47,047 bases of DNA from contig CALWZK010000012.1 in assembly GCA_944386015.1 (NCBI GenBank), forward strand, positions 1 to 47,047. The letters run 5' to 3'. The translations under genes and the position numbers were made by a program. The notes under the pieces were generated by a model. The model was not told the DNA's origin and ran no database searches. It saw only the letters and a list, made by a program, of their open reading frames with translations. The DNA comes from an uncultured Faecalibacterium sp. GTDB taxonomy: Bacteria; Bacillota; Clostridia; Oscillospirales; Ruminococcaceae. The stretch's first letter is position 1. Each line of letters opens with the position of its first letter. Positions 1 through 7,769 of this stretch are shown here, piece by piece.

Positions 1-396
1 GATAACAGCATTGTGGCTTACAAGACTGCAACACAGCAAACAGTGAATCTGGTTCTGGATACCATCCGCCAGGCAGTGCGCAGAGAAAAGAAGAAGGTCG
101 CCGCAGAGTTGCAGCTCCACAGCGACCAAGGCTTTCAATATACCTCACACGGATATTTTAAGCTGACTCAATCTTACGGCATTACACCTTCGATGTCAAG
201 ACGCGGAAATCCGTATGACAACGCAATGGCAGAAAATTTCTTCTCTATTCTCAAAACAGAGTGCATTTACCGCCACAAGCCTGCTACATTCTCCGAGGCC
301 AACGAGATGATTGACCGCTATATTCAGTTTTATAACCACGAGCGAATCCAAACAAAAACAGGAGTGGCGCCGCTGACGCTGCGCCACTCCGGCTGA
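1..396 (+). mobile_element. IS3-family transposase, C-terminal part (5' end outside window)
   Basis: The frame is open from the first base and ends at the TGA at 394-396, so the N-terminal part lies outside the window. What remains is the second half of a DDE integrase core (rve type): the Asp motif HSDQGFQYTS and, about 35 residues later, the Glu motif NAMAENFFSILKTE. The end, YNHERIQTKTGVAPLTL, is typical of IS3/IS150-group OrfB proteins. The enzyme would cut and join element ends during transposition. No inverted repeat can be assigned because the left end is missing; the right end probably lies in the 80 bases after the stop. A structured repeat (copy 1) begins 81 bases downstream. Confidence 0.9.
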
Positions 397-476
397 ATCC
401 TATTTACCCTACACTTGGGGCTTTTTTGTACTGTCCGCACAATCTGGACCGGTTCAAGCGCGGCAGGGCTTTTTTT

Positions 477-690
477 AGCGTGCCACAGCACGCTTTAGGG
501 GGGACCCATTTCTGCGCGCATTCGCGCGGCAGAAATCCTTCCCCCCTAATATCCCCCTTTTAGACAAAATTTGGCGCAGAACCGTGCACGTGCCGCTTGC
601 GGCCCGCACACTCTCTGCGCCAAATTTCCCTGTATGTGTCCCGGCCGGATGCGCATGTCATCCGGCTGGGACGTTTTGTTTTTTGCGTTT
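477..690 (+). repeat. Dispersed structured element, copy 1 (short form)
   Basis: This copy fills the gap between the transposase and the HD-domain gene. It has four hairpins. H1 is AGCGTGC/GCACGCT (477-494). H2 is TTTCTG-CGCGC/GCGCG-G-CAGAAA with one bulged base (509-535). H3 has a perfect 14-bp outer stem, 567-580 with 614-627, enclosing GCCGC/GCGGC. H4 pairs 638-651 with 659-672 around the heptaloop CGCATGT and is followed by a T-rich run (673-690), like an intrinsic terminator. The single-stranded linker CCCTAATATCCCCCTTTT (544-561) is shared with copies 2 and 3. The central insert present in the other copies is absent here. The function is unknown. Confidence 0.85.
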
Positions 691-694
691 GATT

Positions 695-1276
695 TTACCG
701 GACGCTGCTGGTGTGGTGTTCCATCAGATAGGTGGCGGTCAGGTCGGCGATGTGGAGCTTGATGGCCAGGGGATAGCGGTCGTAGGCCTCCGAGATGGCG
801 AAGCTGCCGCCCCGGGCGGCATCATCGAAGCCCCCCATGTGCCAGCGGATGGCCACCGCCTCCTCGGTTTTCAGCCGCATAAACCGCTCGATCAGGAATA
901 CGCTCTTCTCCCCGTGGCCGTAGGGGAACTGGTCCTCCACCGTGTAGTAGGGGACCTTCTCCCACTGGCCGGTGGCGTCGTTTTTCACGTTGCGGGTGGA
1001 GACTTTGTAGTAGTTGGCCTTGCACAGATCGTGGAGCAGGGCGCAGATGGCAAAGCTCTCCTCGCTGTCCCCCTCCTGGAAAAAGCGGTCGTGAAGGGCG
1101 TGGTAAACGTTGAGGCTGTGCATGCACAGGCCCCCCTCACAGGCCCCGTGAAACCGGGTGGAGGCCGGGCAGGTAAAGAAGTCGGTCTTGTTGTCCAGCC
1201 AGTCCAGCAGCCGCTCGGCCCCCGGCCGGGTGACGTGCTGGCGGAAGATGGACAGGAATTCTTCCCGCTGGGTCAT
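695..1276 (-). CDS. HD-domain phosphohydrolase-like protein
   Basis: This 193-residue protein shows the HD metal-binding pattern: His in GGLCMHSLNVYHAL, the His-Asp pair in CALLHDLCKANYY, and a later conserved His in AIRWHMGGFDD. HD proteins of this size usually hydrolyse phosphoester bonds in nucleotides, but the substrate cannot be read from the sequence. The gene starts one base after the stop of the YdbC-like gene, so the two are probably cotranscribed and translationally coupled. It has no signal peptide or membrane segment. Its stop lies in the T-rich end of repeat copy 1, which points towards it, so the two transcription units converge. Confidence 0.85.
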   Translation of the reverse strand: MTQREEFLSIFRQHVTRPGAERLLDWLDNKTDFFTCPASTRFHGACEGGLCMHSLNVYHALHDRFFQEGDSEESFAICALLHDLCKANYYKVSTRNVKNDATGQWEKVPYYTVEDQFPYGHGEKSVFLIERFMRLKTEEAVAIRWHMGGFDDAARGGSFAISEAYDRYPLAIKLHIADLTATYLMEHHTSSVR

Positions 1277-1277
1277 C

Positions 1278-1535
1278 TCATTCCTCCGGCAGCTCGGGCT
1301 CCTCGGGGACGGTGATCTCTTCCATGTCGGCCAGAATGCCCTTCAGGATGCCCATCTCCTCGGCGCTGAGGGAAATGCCCTTGCCCATCCGGCTGCCGTC
1401 GGGGGACCAGTCCCGGATGTCGTATTTGGGTTCGCCTTCGTTCCAGCTGATCAGGTTGAGCTGGCGCTCCCAGCCTCTGGGCCGCTGGGACAGGACCGCG
1501 ATTTTCTGGATGATGTCGTATTTGATTTCTGCCAT
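1278..1535 (-). CDS. ydbC: YdbC-family PC4-like ssDNA-binding protein
   Basis: The 85-residue product matches the YdbC family, bacterial relatives of the eukaryotic coactivator PC4 that bind single-stranded DNA as a dimer. Visible family features are the N-terminal strand MAEIKYDIIQKIAVLS, the GWERQLNLISWN segment, PKYDIRDWSPD, and MGKGISLSAEE before a C-terminal helix. The tail is acidic (EEITVPEEPELPEE). It is the first gene of a two-gene unit with the HD protein. A role in transcription, repair or ssDNA handling is inferred from the family only. Confidence 0.85.
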   Translation of the reverse strand: MAEIKYDIIQKIAVLSQRPRGWERQLNLISWNEGEPKYDIRDWSPDGSRMGKGISLSAEEMGILKGILADMEEITVPEEPELPEE

Positions 1536-1656
1536 GGTGCCATACCTGCTTTCTTTTTCAAATGGGGCGAATCAGATTCGTTCCTTCCCATAATAAAGGA
1601 AGCGGGCCAGGATTGCAACCGGTAAACCAAAATCTTTCACATTTTTTCAGGGCGGC

Positions 1657-1974
1657 TCAGCCGTAGGGGGCTTCCTGCCGCCAGCGGACCAGATCCCGGA
1701 CGGTGTCCTCGCTCTCCAGGGTGGGGATGTCCGAGCCCGGCTCCCGCTCCCCGCCGCCATAGGCGGCCATGATGCCGGGGGTGTCCCCGGCCAGAAAGCC
1801 GGCGGCGTTCTTCTGGCGGCAGGCCGCCGGTGTGCCGTCGGTCACCGGCACCCCCGCCTGGGGGGCACTGCCGGGCCCCGGGTGGGGGGTCTGGACGGTG
1901 GGGGTTGGGTCGGGCGCCGGCCGGGCCGGGGGAAGGTCCCCTTCCCGGCCGGACAGTTTTGCAGAATGTTCCAT
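1657..1974 (-). CDS. Small Pro/Gly-rich protein of unknown function
   Basis: The ORF encodes 105 residues. I chose the ATG at 1974 because GGAGGTGCAACAGT directly precedes it, a strong Shine-Dalgarno with a 9-base gap. The N-terminal half is low complexity, rich in Pro, Gly and Ala, and probably disordered. The C-terminal half (about residues 55-105) is more ordered looking and contains an acidic segment, ESEDTVRDLVRWRQEAPYG. There is no signal peptide or recognisable domain. It lies downstream of the peptidoglycan-binding protein and SpoIIR on the same strand and may be the last gene of that unit. Its coding status rests mainly on the ribosome site. Confidence 0.55.
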   Translation of the reverse strand: MEHSAKLSGREGDLPPARPAPDPTPTVQTPHPGPGSAPQAGVPVTDGTPAACRQKNAAGFLAGDTPGIMAAYGGGEREPGSDIPTLESEDTVRDLVRWRQEAPYG

Positions 1975-2062
1975 ACTGTTGCACCTCCGGTGCCAGTGTG
2001 CCCGGCCCGGCGGCGGAATATGTACCGGCCCCGGGCCGGAAAAGCCCGGGGCCGGGGCGGGC

Positions 2063-2536
2063 TCAGCTGTAGAGCCGGGCCCAGGTGACGCTGCCGATGG
2101 CGCCGTCCACCGTCAGGCCGCTGGCCTTCTGGAAGCTGACCACCGCAGAGTAGGTGGCATCGCCGAATTTGCCGTCGGCGGTGATGCGGGCACCCTTCAC
2201 ATTGAGCCGCTGCTGGGCGCTCTTGACGGTGGCGCCCTTCTGGCCGCTGCGGATGACGATGCCGGGGTACTGCTCCTGGCCGCCGTGGAGGGATGCGTAT
2301 TTTTCGTACAGGGCATCCCAGGTGACCCGGCCCACCTTGCCGTCAGCGGTGATGCTGACCGACAGCTGGAACTCCTGGACCGCCAGGGCGGTCGAGGAAC
2401 CAAAGATGCCGTCCACCGTCAGGACGGGGTAGCGGGTGCAGGTGCTGCGGATGCCGTTGAGCCAGGTCTGGATCAGGGCCACATCGGGGCCGCTGGAACC
2501 GGTCTGGCACAGGGAATAGTATGCGGGTTTAGCCAT
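2063..2536 (-). CDS. Peptidoglycan-binding protein with two PG_binding_1 repeats
   Basis: The protein has 157 residues and consists almost entirely of two peptidoglycan-binding repeats. The first (about 15-75) has the signature LTVDGIFGSSTALAVQEFQ; the second (about 95-155) has ITADGKFGDATYSAVVSFQ, followed by a final half repeat, LTVDGAIGSVTWARL. Such repeats dock proteins to cell wall or spore cortex. No catalytic domain or signal peptide is visible. The ATG at 2536 was preferred to an upstream GTG because AGGAGG lies 11 bases before it and inside the longer reading. It follows spoIIR by about 50 bases, so a role at the envelope during sporulation is possible but inferred. Confidence 0.85.
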   Translation of the reverse strand: MAKPAYYSLCQTGSSGPDVALIQTWLNGIRSTCTRYPVLTVDGIFGSSTALAVQEFQLSVSITADGKVGRVTWDALYEKYASLHGGQEQYPGIVIRSGQKGATVKSAQQRLNVKGARITADGKFGDATYSAVVSFQKASGLTVDGAIGSVTWARLYS

Positions 2537-2584
2537 AGTGTAATCCACCTCCTGGGCCACTGTATGCGGCCTGGCGGGGGAAGG

Positions 2585-3229
2585 TTACCCCAGGGCGATG
2601 AAGGTCTTGTCCCGGCGGGAGGCGGTGAGCTGCTGCCACAGCTCCACCACCCGGAACCGGAGGATGTACTGGCCGCAGATCAGGTCGGTCTGGGCGGGGT
2701 CGTCGTAGCCCCCGCAGGCCGCGGTGCACAGGCCGGGGTAGAGGACGCACCACCAGTTCCGGCCGTAGGTGCCGGGCTGGCCGATGTCCACCCGCACCGC
2801 GTCGTAGCGGCCGGCGGGGAGGGAGAAATCCCGGTAGTGGGTGGTGTCAAAGTACATGTTCACCAGGCTCACCTGCACCGGCCTGTCCTGGCCCAGCCGG
2901 TCCAGGGTCTGGCGGGCGGTCATCTGGAATTCGGGCAGGTGACGGGCGGCGATGGCGCGGGCTTCCTGGGCGCTGTGAGCCCCGGCGTACAGCCGGCTGG
3001 TCAGCTCCAGCAGGGCGTCCCGCACTGCCAGCTTGCAGGTCTGGTCCAGCACCGAGTCGCTGTCGGCCCGGACATGGAGCCGGATGGTGTCGGCCCGGAG
3101 GGCCTGGCCGGTCTGCTGCTGGGCGTCAAACCACCCGGCGGCCCCCGAGAGCACCAGCCCGCCCAGCAAAGCCAGGCAGACCGTCAGCATCTGGGTGCGG
3201 GTGAGAAGGGTATGGGCAGAGGAAAACAT
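2585..3229 (-). CDS. spoIIR: Stage II sporulation protein R
   Basis: SpoIIR is the signal made in the forespore and secreted into the intermembrane space, where it triggers SpoIIGA to process pro-sigma-E in the mother cell. The 214-residue product has a membrane/secretion segment at about residues 13-32 (MLTVCLALLGGLVLSGAAGW). The family core follows: IRLHVRADSDSVLDQTCKLAVRDALLE compressed over residues 49-75, then FSLPAGRYDAVRVDIGQP and GRNWWCVLYPGLC near the C-terminus. The motifs and length fit the family, so the gene looks intact. No other sporulation-specific gene is in the window apart from the possible partner immediately downstream. Confidence 0.93.
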   Translation of the reverse strand: MFSSAHTLLTRTQMLTVCLALLGGLVLSGAAGWFDAQQQTGQALRADTIRLHVRADSDSVLDQTCKLAVRDALLELTSRLYAGAHSAQEARAIAARHLPEFQMTARQTLDRLGQDRPVQVSLVNMYFDTTHYRDFSLPAGRYDAVRVDIGQPGTYGRNWWCVLYPGLCTAACGGYDDPAQTDLICGQYILRFRVVELWQQLTASRRDKTFIALG

Positions 3230-3293
3230 AGGGCGGCAGGCTCCTTTCGGTGGATTCGCCGGAAGTATGGGCCTGCCGCCCCTTCCTTATGCC

Positions 3294-3334
3294 AAAAAGC
3301 GGGCGGACCGGGAAAATTTTCCTGGTCCGCCCGC
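3294..3334 (-). terminator. Intrinsic terminator after ispE
   Basis: The arms GCGGGCGGACC (3299-3309) and GGTCCGCCCGC (3324-3334) pair perfectly, with a second self-complementary block GGAAAATTTTCC between them. Read on the minus strand, the hairpin is followed by CTTTTTGG. It sits about 20 bases after the ispE stop and separates this operon from spoIIR. Confidence 0.85.
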
Positions 3335-3355
3335 CATGTAACTGGGGCTGTTGTT

Positions 3356-4243
3356 TTACCGGATGGCCTTCACAATCCGGGCCCCGCCCCGGTCGGGGCG
3401 AAGGGTGAAGATCTGGCGGCCTGCCGCTGCCAGCGCCTCTGCGGCCCGGCGGGCCGGCTCTTCCGCCTCAAAGATGCCAAAGACGGCGGCGCCGCTGCCG
3501 GTCATCAGGGCGGTCCTGGCCCCCTGGTCCAGCAGGGCCTGCTTCAGGGCGGCGGTGTCGGCGCCCCCGGCGCAGACTTCCAGGGCGTTGCCTGCGGCGG
3601 CGCACAAGCCGCTCAGGTTCTCCGCCCGGATGGCCGCCTCCTGGGCGGCGCAGTCGGGGTGGGTGGGGGAGCCGATCTGGTCATAGGCCGCGAAGGCCGC
3701 CGGGGTGGAGATGCCGTAGCCCGGCATGATCACCGTGAACCAGCAGTCGGGGCAGGGGGGCAGGGCCTTGATCAGGTCCCCCAGCCCCTGGACCCGGCAG
3801 GTGCCTCCCATCAGGGCGAAGGGAACGTCAGCCCCCACCGAGGCCCCCAGGGCGCACAGCTCGGTCATGGACAGCCGGGCGCCGTAGAGGGCGTTGAGCC
3901 CCACCAGAACAGCGGCAGCGTCGGCGGAGCCGCCCCCCATGCCGGCCCGCACCGGGACGGTTTTGTGGATGGTGATGTCCACCCCGGCCAGCAGGCCGGT
4001 GTAATGGAAAAAGGCCAGGGCTGCCTTGTAAGCGGTGTTCTTGGGCCCGGGGGGCACCCGGCTGCCCGGCAGCCGGACCACCAGGTCGGCGCTCCGGCGC
4101 AGGGTCACCTGCTCATAGAGGCTGACCGCCTGCATGACCATGTCCAAAGCGTGGTAGCCCCCCGGCAGGGTGCCCACCACGTCCAGGGAGAGGTTCAGCT
4201 TGGCGGGGGCCAGCACACTGACCTTCTGCAAGGGTGATGCCAT
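3356..4243 (-). CDS. ispE: 4-diphosphocytidyl-2-C-methyl-D-erythritol kinase
   Basis: IspE phosphorylates CDP-methylerythritol with ATP in the non-mevalonate (MEP) isoprenoid pathway in the cytoplasm. The 295-residue product has the GHMP-kinase layout: substrate motif APAKLNLSLDVVG (12-24), the ATP-binding glycine loop PVRAGMGGGSADAAA (about 96-110), and the C-terminal GHMP motif LMTGSGAAVFGIF (about 246-258). Length and motifs match the family. It starts 12 bases after the aminotransferase stop and so is the third gene of an Lrp-aminotransferase-ispE unit, followed by a clear terminator. Confidence 0.95.
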   Translation of the reverse strand: MASPLQKVSVLAPAKLNLSLDVVGTLPGGYHALDMVMQAVSLYEQVTLRRSADLVVRLPGSRVPPGPKNTAYKAALAFFHYTGLLAGVDITIHKTVPVRAGMGGGSADAAAVLVGLNALYGARLSMTELCALGASVGADVPFALMGGTCRVQGLGDLIKALPPCPDCWFTVIMPGYGISTPAAFAAYDQIGSPTHPDCAAQEAAIRAENLSGLCAAAGNALEVCAGGADTAALKQALLDQGARTALMTGSGAAVFGIFEAEEPARRAAEALAAAGRQIFTLRPDRGGARIVKAIR

Positions 4244-4255
4244 AGCGCAGCCTCC

Positions 4256-5425
4256 TTACTGGGCGCGTTCCTGGAGGAAGGCCCGGATCCGCCGCAGCGC
4301 CTCCCGCAGGTGGTCCACCGAGTAGGCGTAGGACACCCGGCAGTAGCCCTCGCCCGAATCGCCAAAGGCGTCCCCCGGCACCAGGGCCACATGTTTCTGT
4401 TCCAGCAGGGTGGTGCAGAACTGCTGGCTGGTCATGCCGGTGGACTTGATGCAGGGGAAGGTGTAGAAGGCGCCCTGGGGCTCAAAGCAGGTGAGGCCCA
4501 TGTCGTTGAAGCCCTTGACCACCAGGCGGCGGCGCATGTTGTACTCTTCCCGCATCCGCTCGATCTCGTTGTCGCACTCCCGCAGGGCCACGATGGCGGC
4601 GTACTGGCTGGTGGTGGGGGCGCTCATGATGGCGCTCTGGTGGATCTTGGTCATCACCTTGAGGATGGGCTCGGGGCCGCAGGCATAGCCCAGCCGCCAG
4701 CCGGTCATGGCGTAGGTTTTGGAGAAGCCGTTCACCACCACCGTCCGCTCCCGCATCCCCGGCAGGGAGGCGATGGAGACATGGCGGGGGCCGTAGGTCA
4801 GCTCGGCATAGATCTCATCCGACAGCACAATGATGTCGGTGCCCCGCAGCACCTCGGCCACAGCCTCCAGATCCTCCCGGCCCATGACGGCGCCGGTGGG
4901 GTTATTGGGGAAAGGCATAACCAGCAGCTTGGTGCGGGGGGTGATGGCCTTCCGCAGGGCCTCGGCGTTGAGCTTGAACTGGTCCTCCTGGCGGCAGGGC
5001 AGATGCACCGGCACGCCCCCCGACAGGGTGGTGATGGGGTCATAGCAGACAAAGCAGGGCTCGGGGATGATCACCTCGTCCCCCGGGGAAACCAGGGCCC
5101 GGATGCACATGTCGATGGCCTCGCTGCCGCCCACCGTTACCAGGATCTCATGGATGGGGTCGTAGTGGAGGTCCAGCCGCCGCTCCAGATAGCGGGCAAT
5201 TTCCACCCGCAGCTCCTTCAGGCCGGCGTTGGAGGTGTATTTGGTGTGGCCCATTTCCAGGGAGTCGATGCCGGCTTCCCGGATGGCCCAGGGGGTCTTG
5301 AAGTCGGGCTCGCCCACACCCAGGCTGATGCACTCGGGCATTTCGGCGGCCAGGTCAAAGAATTTGCGGATGCCGGAGGGGCGCATGGCCGCTGCGGCGG
5401 GCGCAATCAGCTTATCATAGTCCAT
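4256..5425 (-). CDS. PLP-dependent class I/II aminotransferase
   Basis: This 389-residue enzyme belongs to fold-type I aminotransferases. The PLP lysine is in VNGFSKTYAMTGWRLGYACG, and other family landmarks are SLGVGEPDF near the N-terminus, FPNNPTGAV, the PLP-contacting Asp/Tyr in LSDEIYAELTYG, and the late YCRVSYAYS carboxylate-binding Arg region. The exact amino donor is unknown; relatives are often annotated as aspartate or aromatic aminotransferases. The ATG at 5425 overlaps the TGA of the upstream Lrp gene by one base (TGATG), so translation is coupled. A GTG start four codons upstream is possible but has no better ribosome site. Control by the adjacent Lrp protein is plausible. Confidence 0.92.
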   Translation of the reverse strand: MDYDKLIAPAAAAMRPSGIRKFFDLAAEMPECISLGVGEPDFKTPWAIREAGIDSLEMGHTKYTSNAGLKELRVEIARYLERRLDLHYDPIHEILVTVGGSEAIDMCIRALVSPGDEVIIPEPCFVCYDPITTLSGGVPVHLPCRQEDQFKLNAEALRKAITPRTKLLVMPFPNNPTGAVMGREDLEAVAEVLRGTDIIVLSDEIYAELTYGPRHVSIASLPGMRERTVVVNGFSKTYAMTGWRLGYACGPEPILKVMTKIHQSAIMSAPTTSQYAAIVALRECDNEIERMREEYNMRRRLVVKGFNDMGLTCFEPQGAFYTFPCIKSTGMTSQQFCTTLLEQKHVALVPGDAFGDSGEGYCRVSYAYSVDHLREALRRIRAFLQERAQ

Positions 5426-5901
5426 CACAGCACGCACTCTCTTTCGTCGATCTCTTCCAGCTGGTAGAACTTGCCCTCCCGCTTGTAGGTGCGGAGGACA
5501 AAGTGGGTGGCGGTGGACAGCACATCGTCCAGGGGGGCCAGGCGCTTGGCCACAAACAGGGCCACCTCCTGGAAGGTCTTGCCCTTGATGATCAGCTGCA
5601 GGTCGTAGCCGCCGCTCATCAGCAGCACGCTCTCCACCTCCTCGAAGGAGGCGATGGTGGTGGCGATCTCATCAAAGCCGCGGCTCTTCTTGGGGGAGAC
5701 GTGGAGCTCGATGACGGCTTCCACCTGGTCAATCCCCACCTTTTCCCAGTCCACCAGGGTCTTGTAGCCTTTGATATAGCCCTTGGCCGTGGCCTCGTCC
5801 ATCATGGCGGCCACTTCGTCCACAGACTTGTCCAGCATGGCGGCGATATCCTCCAGGGGGAGGCGGGCGTTGTTTTCCAGTAATTTCAAAAGCTGTTCCA
5901 T
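5425..5901 (-). CDS. Lrp/AsnC-family transcriptional regulator
   Basis: The 158-residue protein has a short N-terminal winged-helix part (about 1-55: LLENNARLPLEDIAAMLDKS and VAAMMDEATAKGYIKGYKTLVDW) and a C-terminal RAM/AsnC ligand-binding domain (about 65-145) with the typical EEVESVLLMSGGYDLQLII stretch. Such proteins form octamers that respond to amino acids. The ATG at 5901 is chosen because AAGGAG precedes it with a 9-base gap; an ATG 21 bases upstream lacks such a site. It overlaps the aminotransferase gene by one base and probably senses that enzyme's substrate or product. Confidence 0.9.
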   Translation of the reverse strand: MEQLLKLLENNARLPLEDIAAMLDKSVDEVAAMMDEATAKGYIKGYKTLVDWEKVGIDQVEAVIELHVSPKKSRGFDEIATTIASFEEVESVLLMSGGYDLQLIIKGKTFQEVALFVAKRLAPLDDVLSTATHFVLRTYKREGKFYQLEEIDERECVL

Positions 5902-5937
5902 ATCCTTGCACTCCTTCTTCATGAACAGATTAAATCA

Positions 5938-5943
5938 AGTATA
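5938..5943 (-). promoter_or_regulatory. Likely -10 element for the Lrp operon
   Basis: On the minus strand TATACT (5938-5943) is preceded by TGTGC, giving an extended -10 look, about 37 bases upstream of the Lrp start. No good -35 hexamer is visible at 17 bases. Confidence 0.5.
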
Positions 5944-6025
5944 GCACACCCCGGGCTGGAATGCACCTGCTTTTCCGCCATTTGGGAGAGGGGCGGGGGC
6001 GGTTTGCCTTTTTTTCTAAAAGGAG

Positions 6026-6054
6026 TGTTCAAAATTCGTCAAATCTGCTATACT
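6026..6054 (+). promoter_or_regulatory. Extended -10 promoter for the ACT/UPF0210 pair
   Basis: TATACT at 6049-6054 is preceded by TGC, an extended -10. The -35 region around 6026-6031 is weak. It lies 60 bases upstream of the ACT-domain gene and about 105 bases from the divergent Lrp promoter, so a shared regulator is possible. Confidence 0.55.
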
Positions 6055-6113
6055 AAATACGACAAGGGGCCCCGGCCCCGCCATTCGCCTGCAAGTGAGA
6101 AGAGGGACGGATT

Positions 6114-6383
6114 ATGAAAGCGTTTATTACAGTCGTCGGCAAGGACACCGTAGGCGTGGTTGCCCGGGTGTCGGGCCTGTGCAGTGAGCTGGGCATCAAC
6201 ATCGAGGACATCACCCAGAGCATCCTGCAGGGGATGTTCGCCATGATCATGCTGGTGGATATCGCCAACTGCAACGTCAGCCACGAGGAGCTGCGCCGCC
6301 GCATCGACGCCCTGGCCGGTGAGATGGAGATGCAGATCACCCTGACCCGGCAGGAAGTCTTTGACGCCATGCACACCATCTGA
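6114..6383 (+). CDS. ACT-domain protein, UPF0237 family
   Basis: The 89-residue protein is a single ACT domain. It starts MKAFITVVGKDTVGVVARVSGLCS and continues with GINIEDITQSI and a second strand MFAMIMLVDIA, which matches the small UPF0237 regulators that bind amino acids as dimers. It precedes the UPF0210 gene by 18 bases. This pairing recurs in many Firmicutes and suggests that the ACT protein senses a ligand for, or regulates, its partner; that role is inferred. Confidence 0.92.
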   Translation: MKAFITVVGKDTVGVVARVSGLCSELGINIEDITQSILQGMFAMIMLVDIANCNVSHEELRRRIDALAGEMEMQITLTRQEVFDAMHTI

Positions 6384-6401
6384 CCGGGAGGGAGTACATC
6401 A

Positions 6402-7769
6402 ATGAGTATGTTCAACACGGGGGATATCCTCGAGACCATCGAGATGTTCACCCAGGAGAACCTGGACGTTCGGACCGTGACCATGGGCATCAGCCTGCTG
6501 GACTGCATCGACCCCGACCCCGCCCGGGCCTGTGAGAAGATCTACCGCAAAATCACCACCCGCGCCGGCAAGCTGGTGCCCACCGTGGAGGCCATTGCCG
6601 CCGAGTACGGCATCCCCATCATCAACAAGCGGATCAGCGTCACCCCCATTGCCATGCTGCTGGGGGCCTGCCCCGACGCCGACCCGGTGGACTTTGCCAA
6701 AACCCTGGACGCCGCCGGCAAGGCGGTGGGGGTGAACTTTGTGGGGGGCTACACCGCCCTGGTCCACAAGGGCTTTTCGGCCGGCGACAAGCGGCTGATT
6801 GAGTCGATCCCCCGGGCCCTGGCCCAGACCGACATTGTGTGCAGCTCGGTGAACATCGGCGCCACCAAGGCCGGCCTGAACATGGACGCCGTCAAGATGA
6901 TGGGCCAGGCCGTCCGCAAGACCGCCGAGATGACCGCCGACCGCCAGTGCATCGGCGCCGCCAAGCTGGTGATCTTCTGCAACGCCCCCGAGGACAACCC
7001 CTTTATGGCCGGCGCCTTCCACGGCCCCGGCGAGCCCGACTGTGAGATCCATGTGGGCGTCTCGGGCCCCGGCGCCGTCCGCGCAGCCCTGGCCCGCCTG
7101 CCCAAGGATGCCCCCATCGACGAGGTGGCCAGCCTGGTCAAGCGCACCGCCTTCAAGATCACCCGGGTGGGCCAGCTGGTGGCCAACCTGGTGTCCCGGG
7201 AGCTGGGTGTCCCGGCGGGCATCATTGACCTGTCCCTGGCCCCCACCCCTGCCATCGGGGACAGCGTGGCCAACATCCTGGAGGAGATGGGCCTGGAGAC
7301 CTGCGGCTGCTGCGGCACCACCGCCTGCCTGGCCCTGCTGAACGACGCCGTCAAGAAGGGCGGCGTCATGGCCTCCAACCATGTGGGCGGCCTGTCGGGC
7401 GCCTTCATCCCGGTGAGCGAGGACGCCGGCATGATCCATGCCGCCGAGACCGGCTGCCTGACCATCGAAAAGCTGGAAGCCATGACCGCTGTCTGCAGCG
7501 TGGGCATTGACATGGTCATCATCCCCGGCGACACTTCCGCCGCCGTCATCAGCGGCCTGATCGCCGACGAAGCCGCCATCGGCATGGTCAACTCCAAGAC
7601 CACCGCCGTCCGCGTCATCCCCGCCATCGGCCGCCGCGCCGGCGAGGTGCTGGACTTCGGCGGCCTGCTGGGCCACGGCCCCATCATGCCCATCAACCAG
7701 AAGGACCCCTCGGTGTTCATCAACCGCGGCGGCCGTCTGCCCGCCCCCATGCAGTCTCTCAAGAACTAA
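6402..7769 (+). CDS. UPF0210 / PFL-family protein (DUF711)
   Basis: The 455-residue product belongs to UPF0210 (DUF711), distantly related to the pyruvate-formate-lyase fold; its reaction is unknown. Family features are the start [21 protein letters not shown], the segment [12 protein letters not shown], the glycine-rich [12 protein letters not shown], the cysteine-rich [16 protein letters not shown] at about 302-317, and the C-terminal [18 protein letters not shown]. The gene appears complete. It is the second gene of a unit with the ACT-domain protein. Its stop codon lies inside the first small hairpin of repeat copy 2, so the element forms the 3' untranslated region of this transcript. Confidence 0.93.
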   Translation: MSMFNTGDILETIEMFTQENLDVRTVTMGISLLDCIDPDPARACEKIYRKITTRAGKLVPTVEAIAAEYGIPIINKRISVTPIAMLLGACPDADPVDFAKTLDAAGKAVGVNFVGGYTALVHKGFSAGDKRLIESIPRALAQTDIVCSSVNIGATKAGLNMDAVKMMGQAVRKTAEMTADRQCIGAAKLVIFCNAPEDNPFMAGAFHGPGEPDCEIHVGVSGPGAVRAALARLPKDAPIDEVASLVKRTAFKITRVGQLVANLVSRELGVPAGIIDLSLAPTPAIGDSVANILEEMGLETCGCCGTTACLALLNDAVKKGGVMASNHVGGLSGAFIPVSEDAGMIHAAETGCLTIEKLEAMTAVCSVGIDMVIIPGDTSAAVISGLIADEAAIGMVNSKTTAVRVIPAIGRRAGEVLDFGGLLGHGPIMPINQKDPSVFINRGGRLPAPMQSLKN

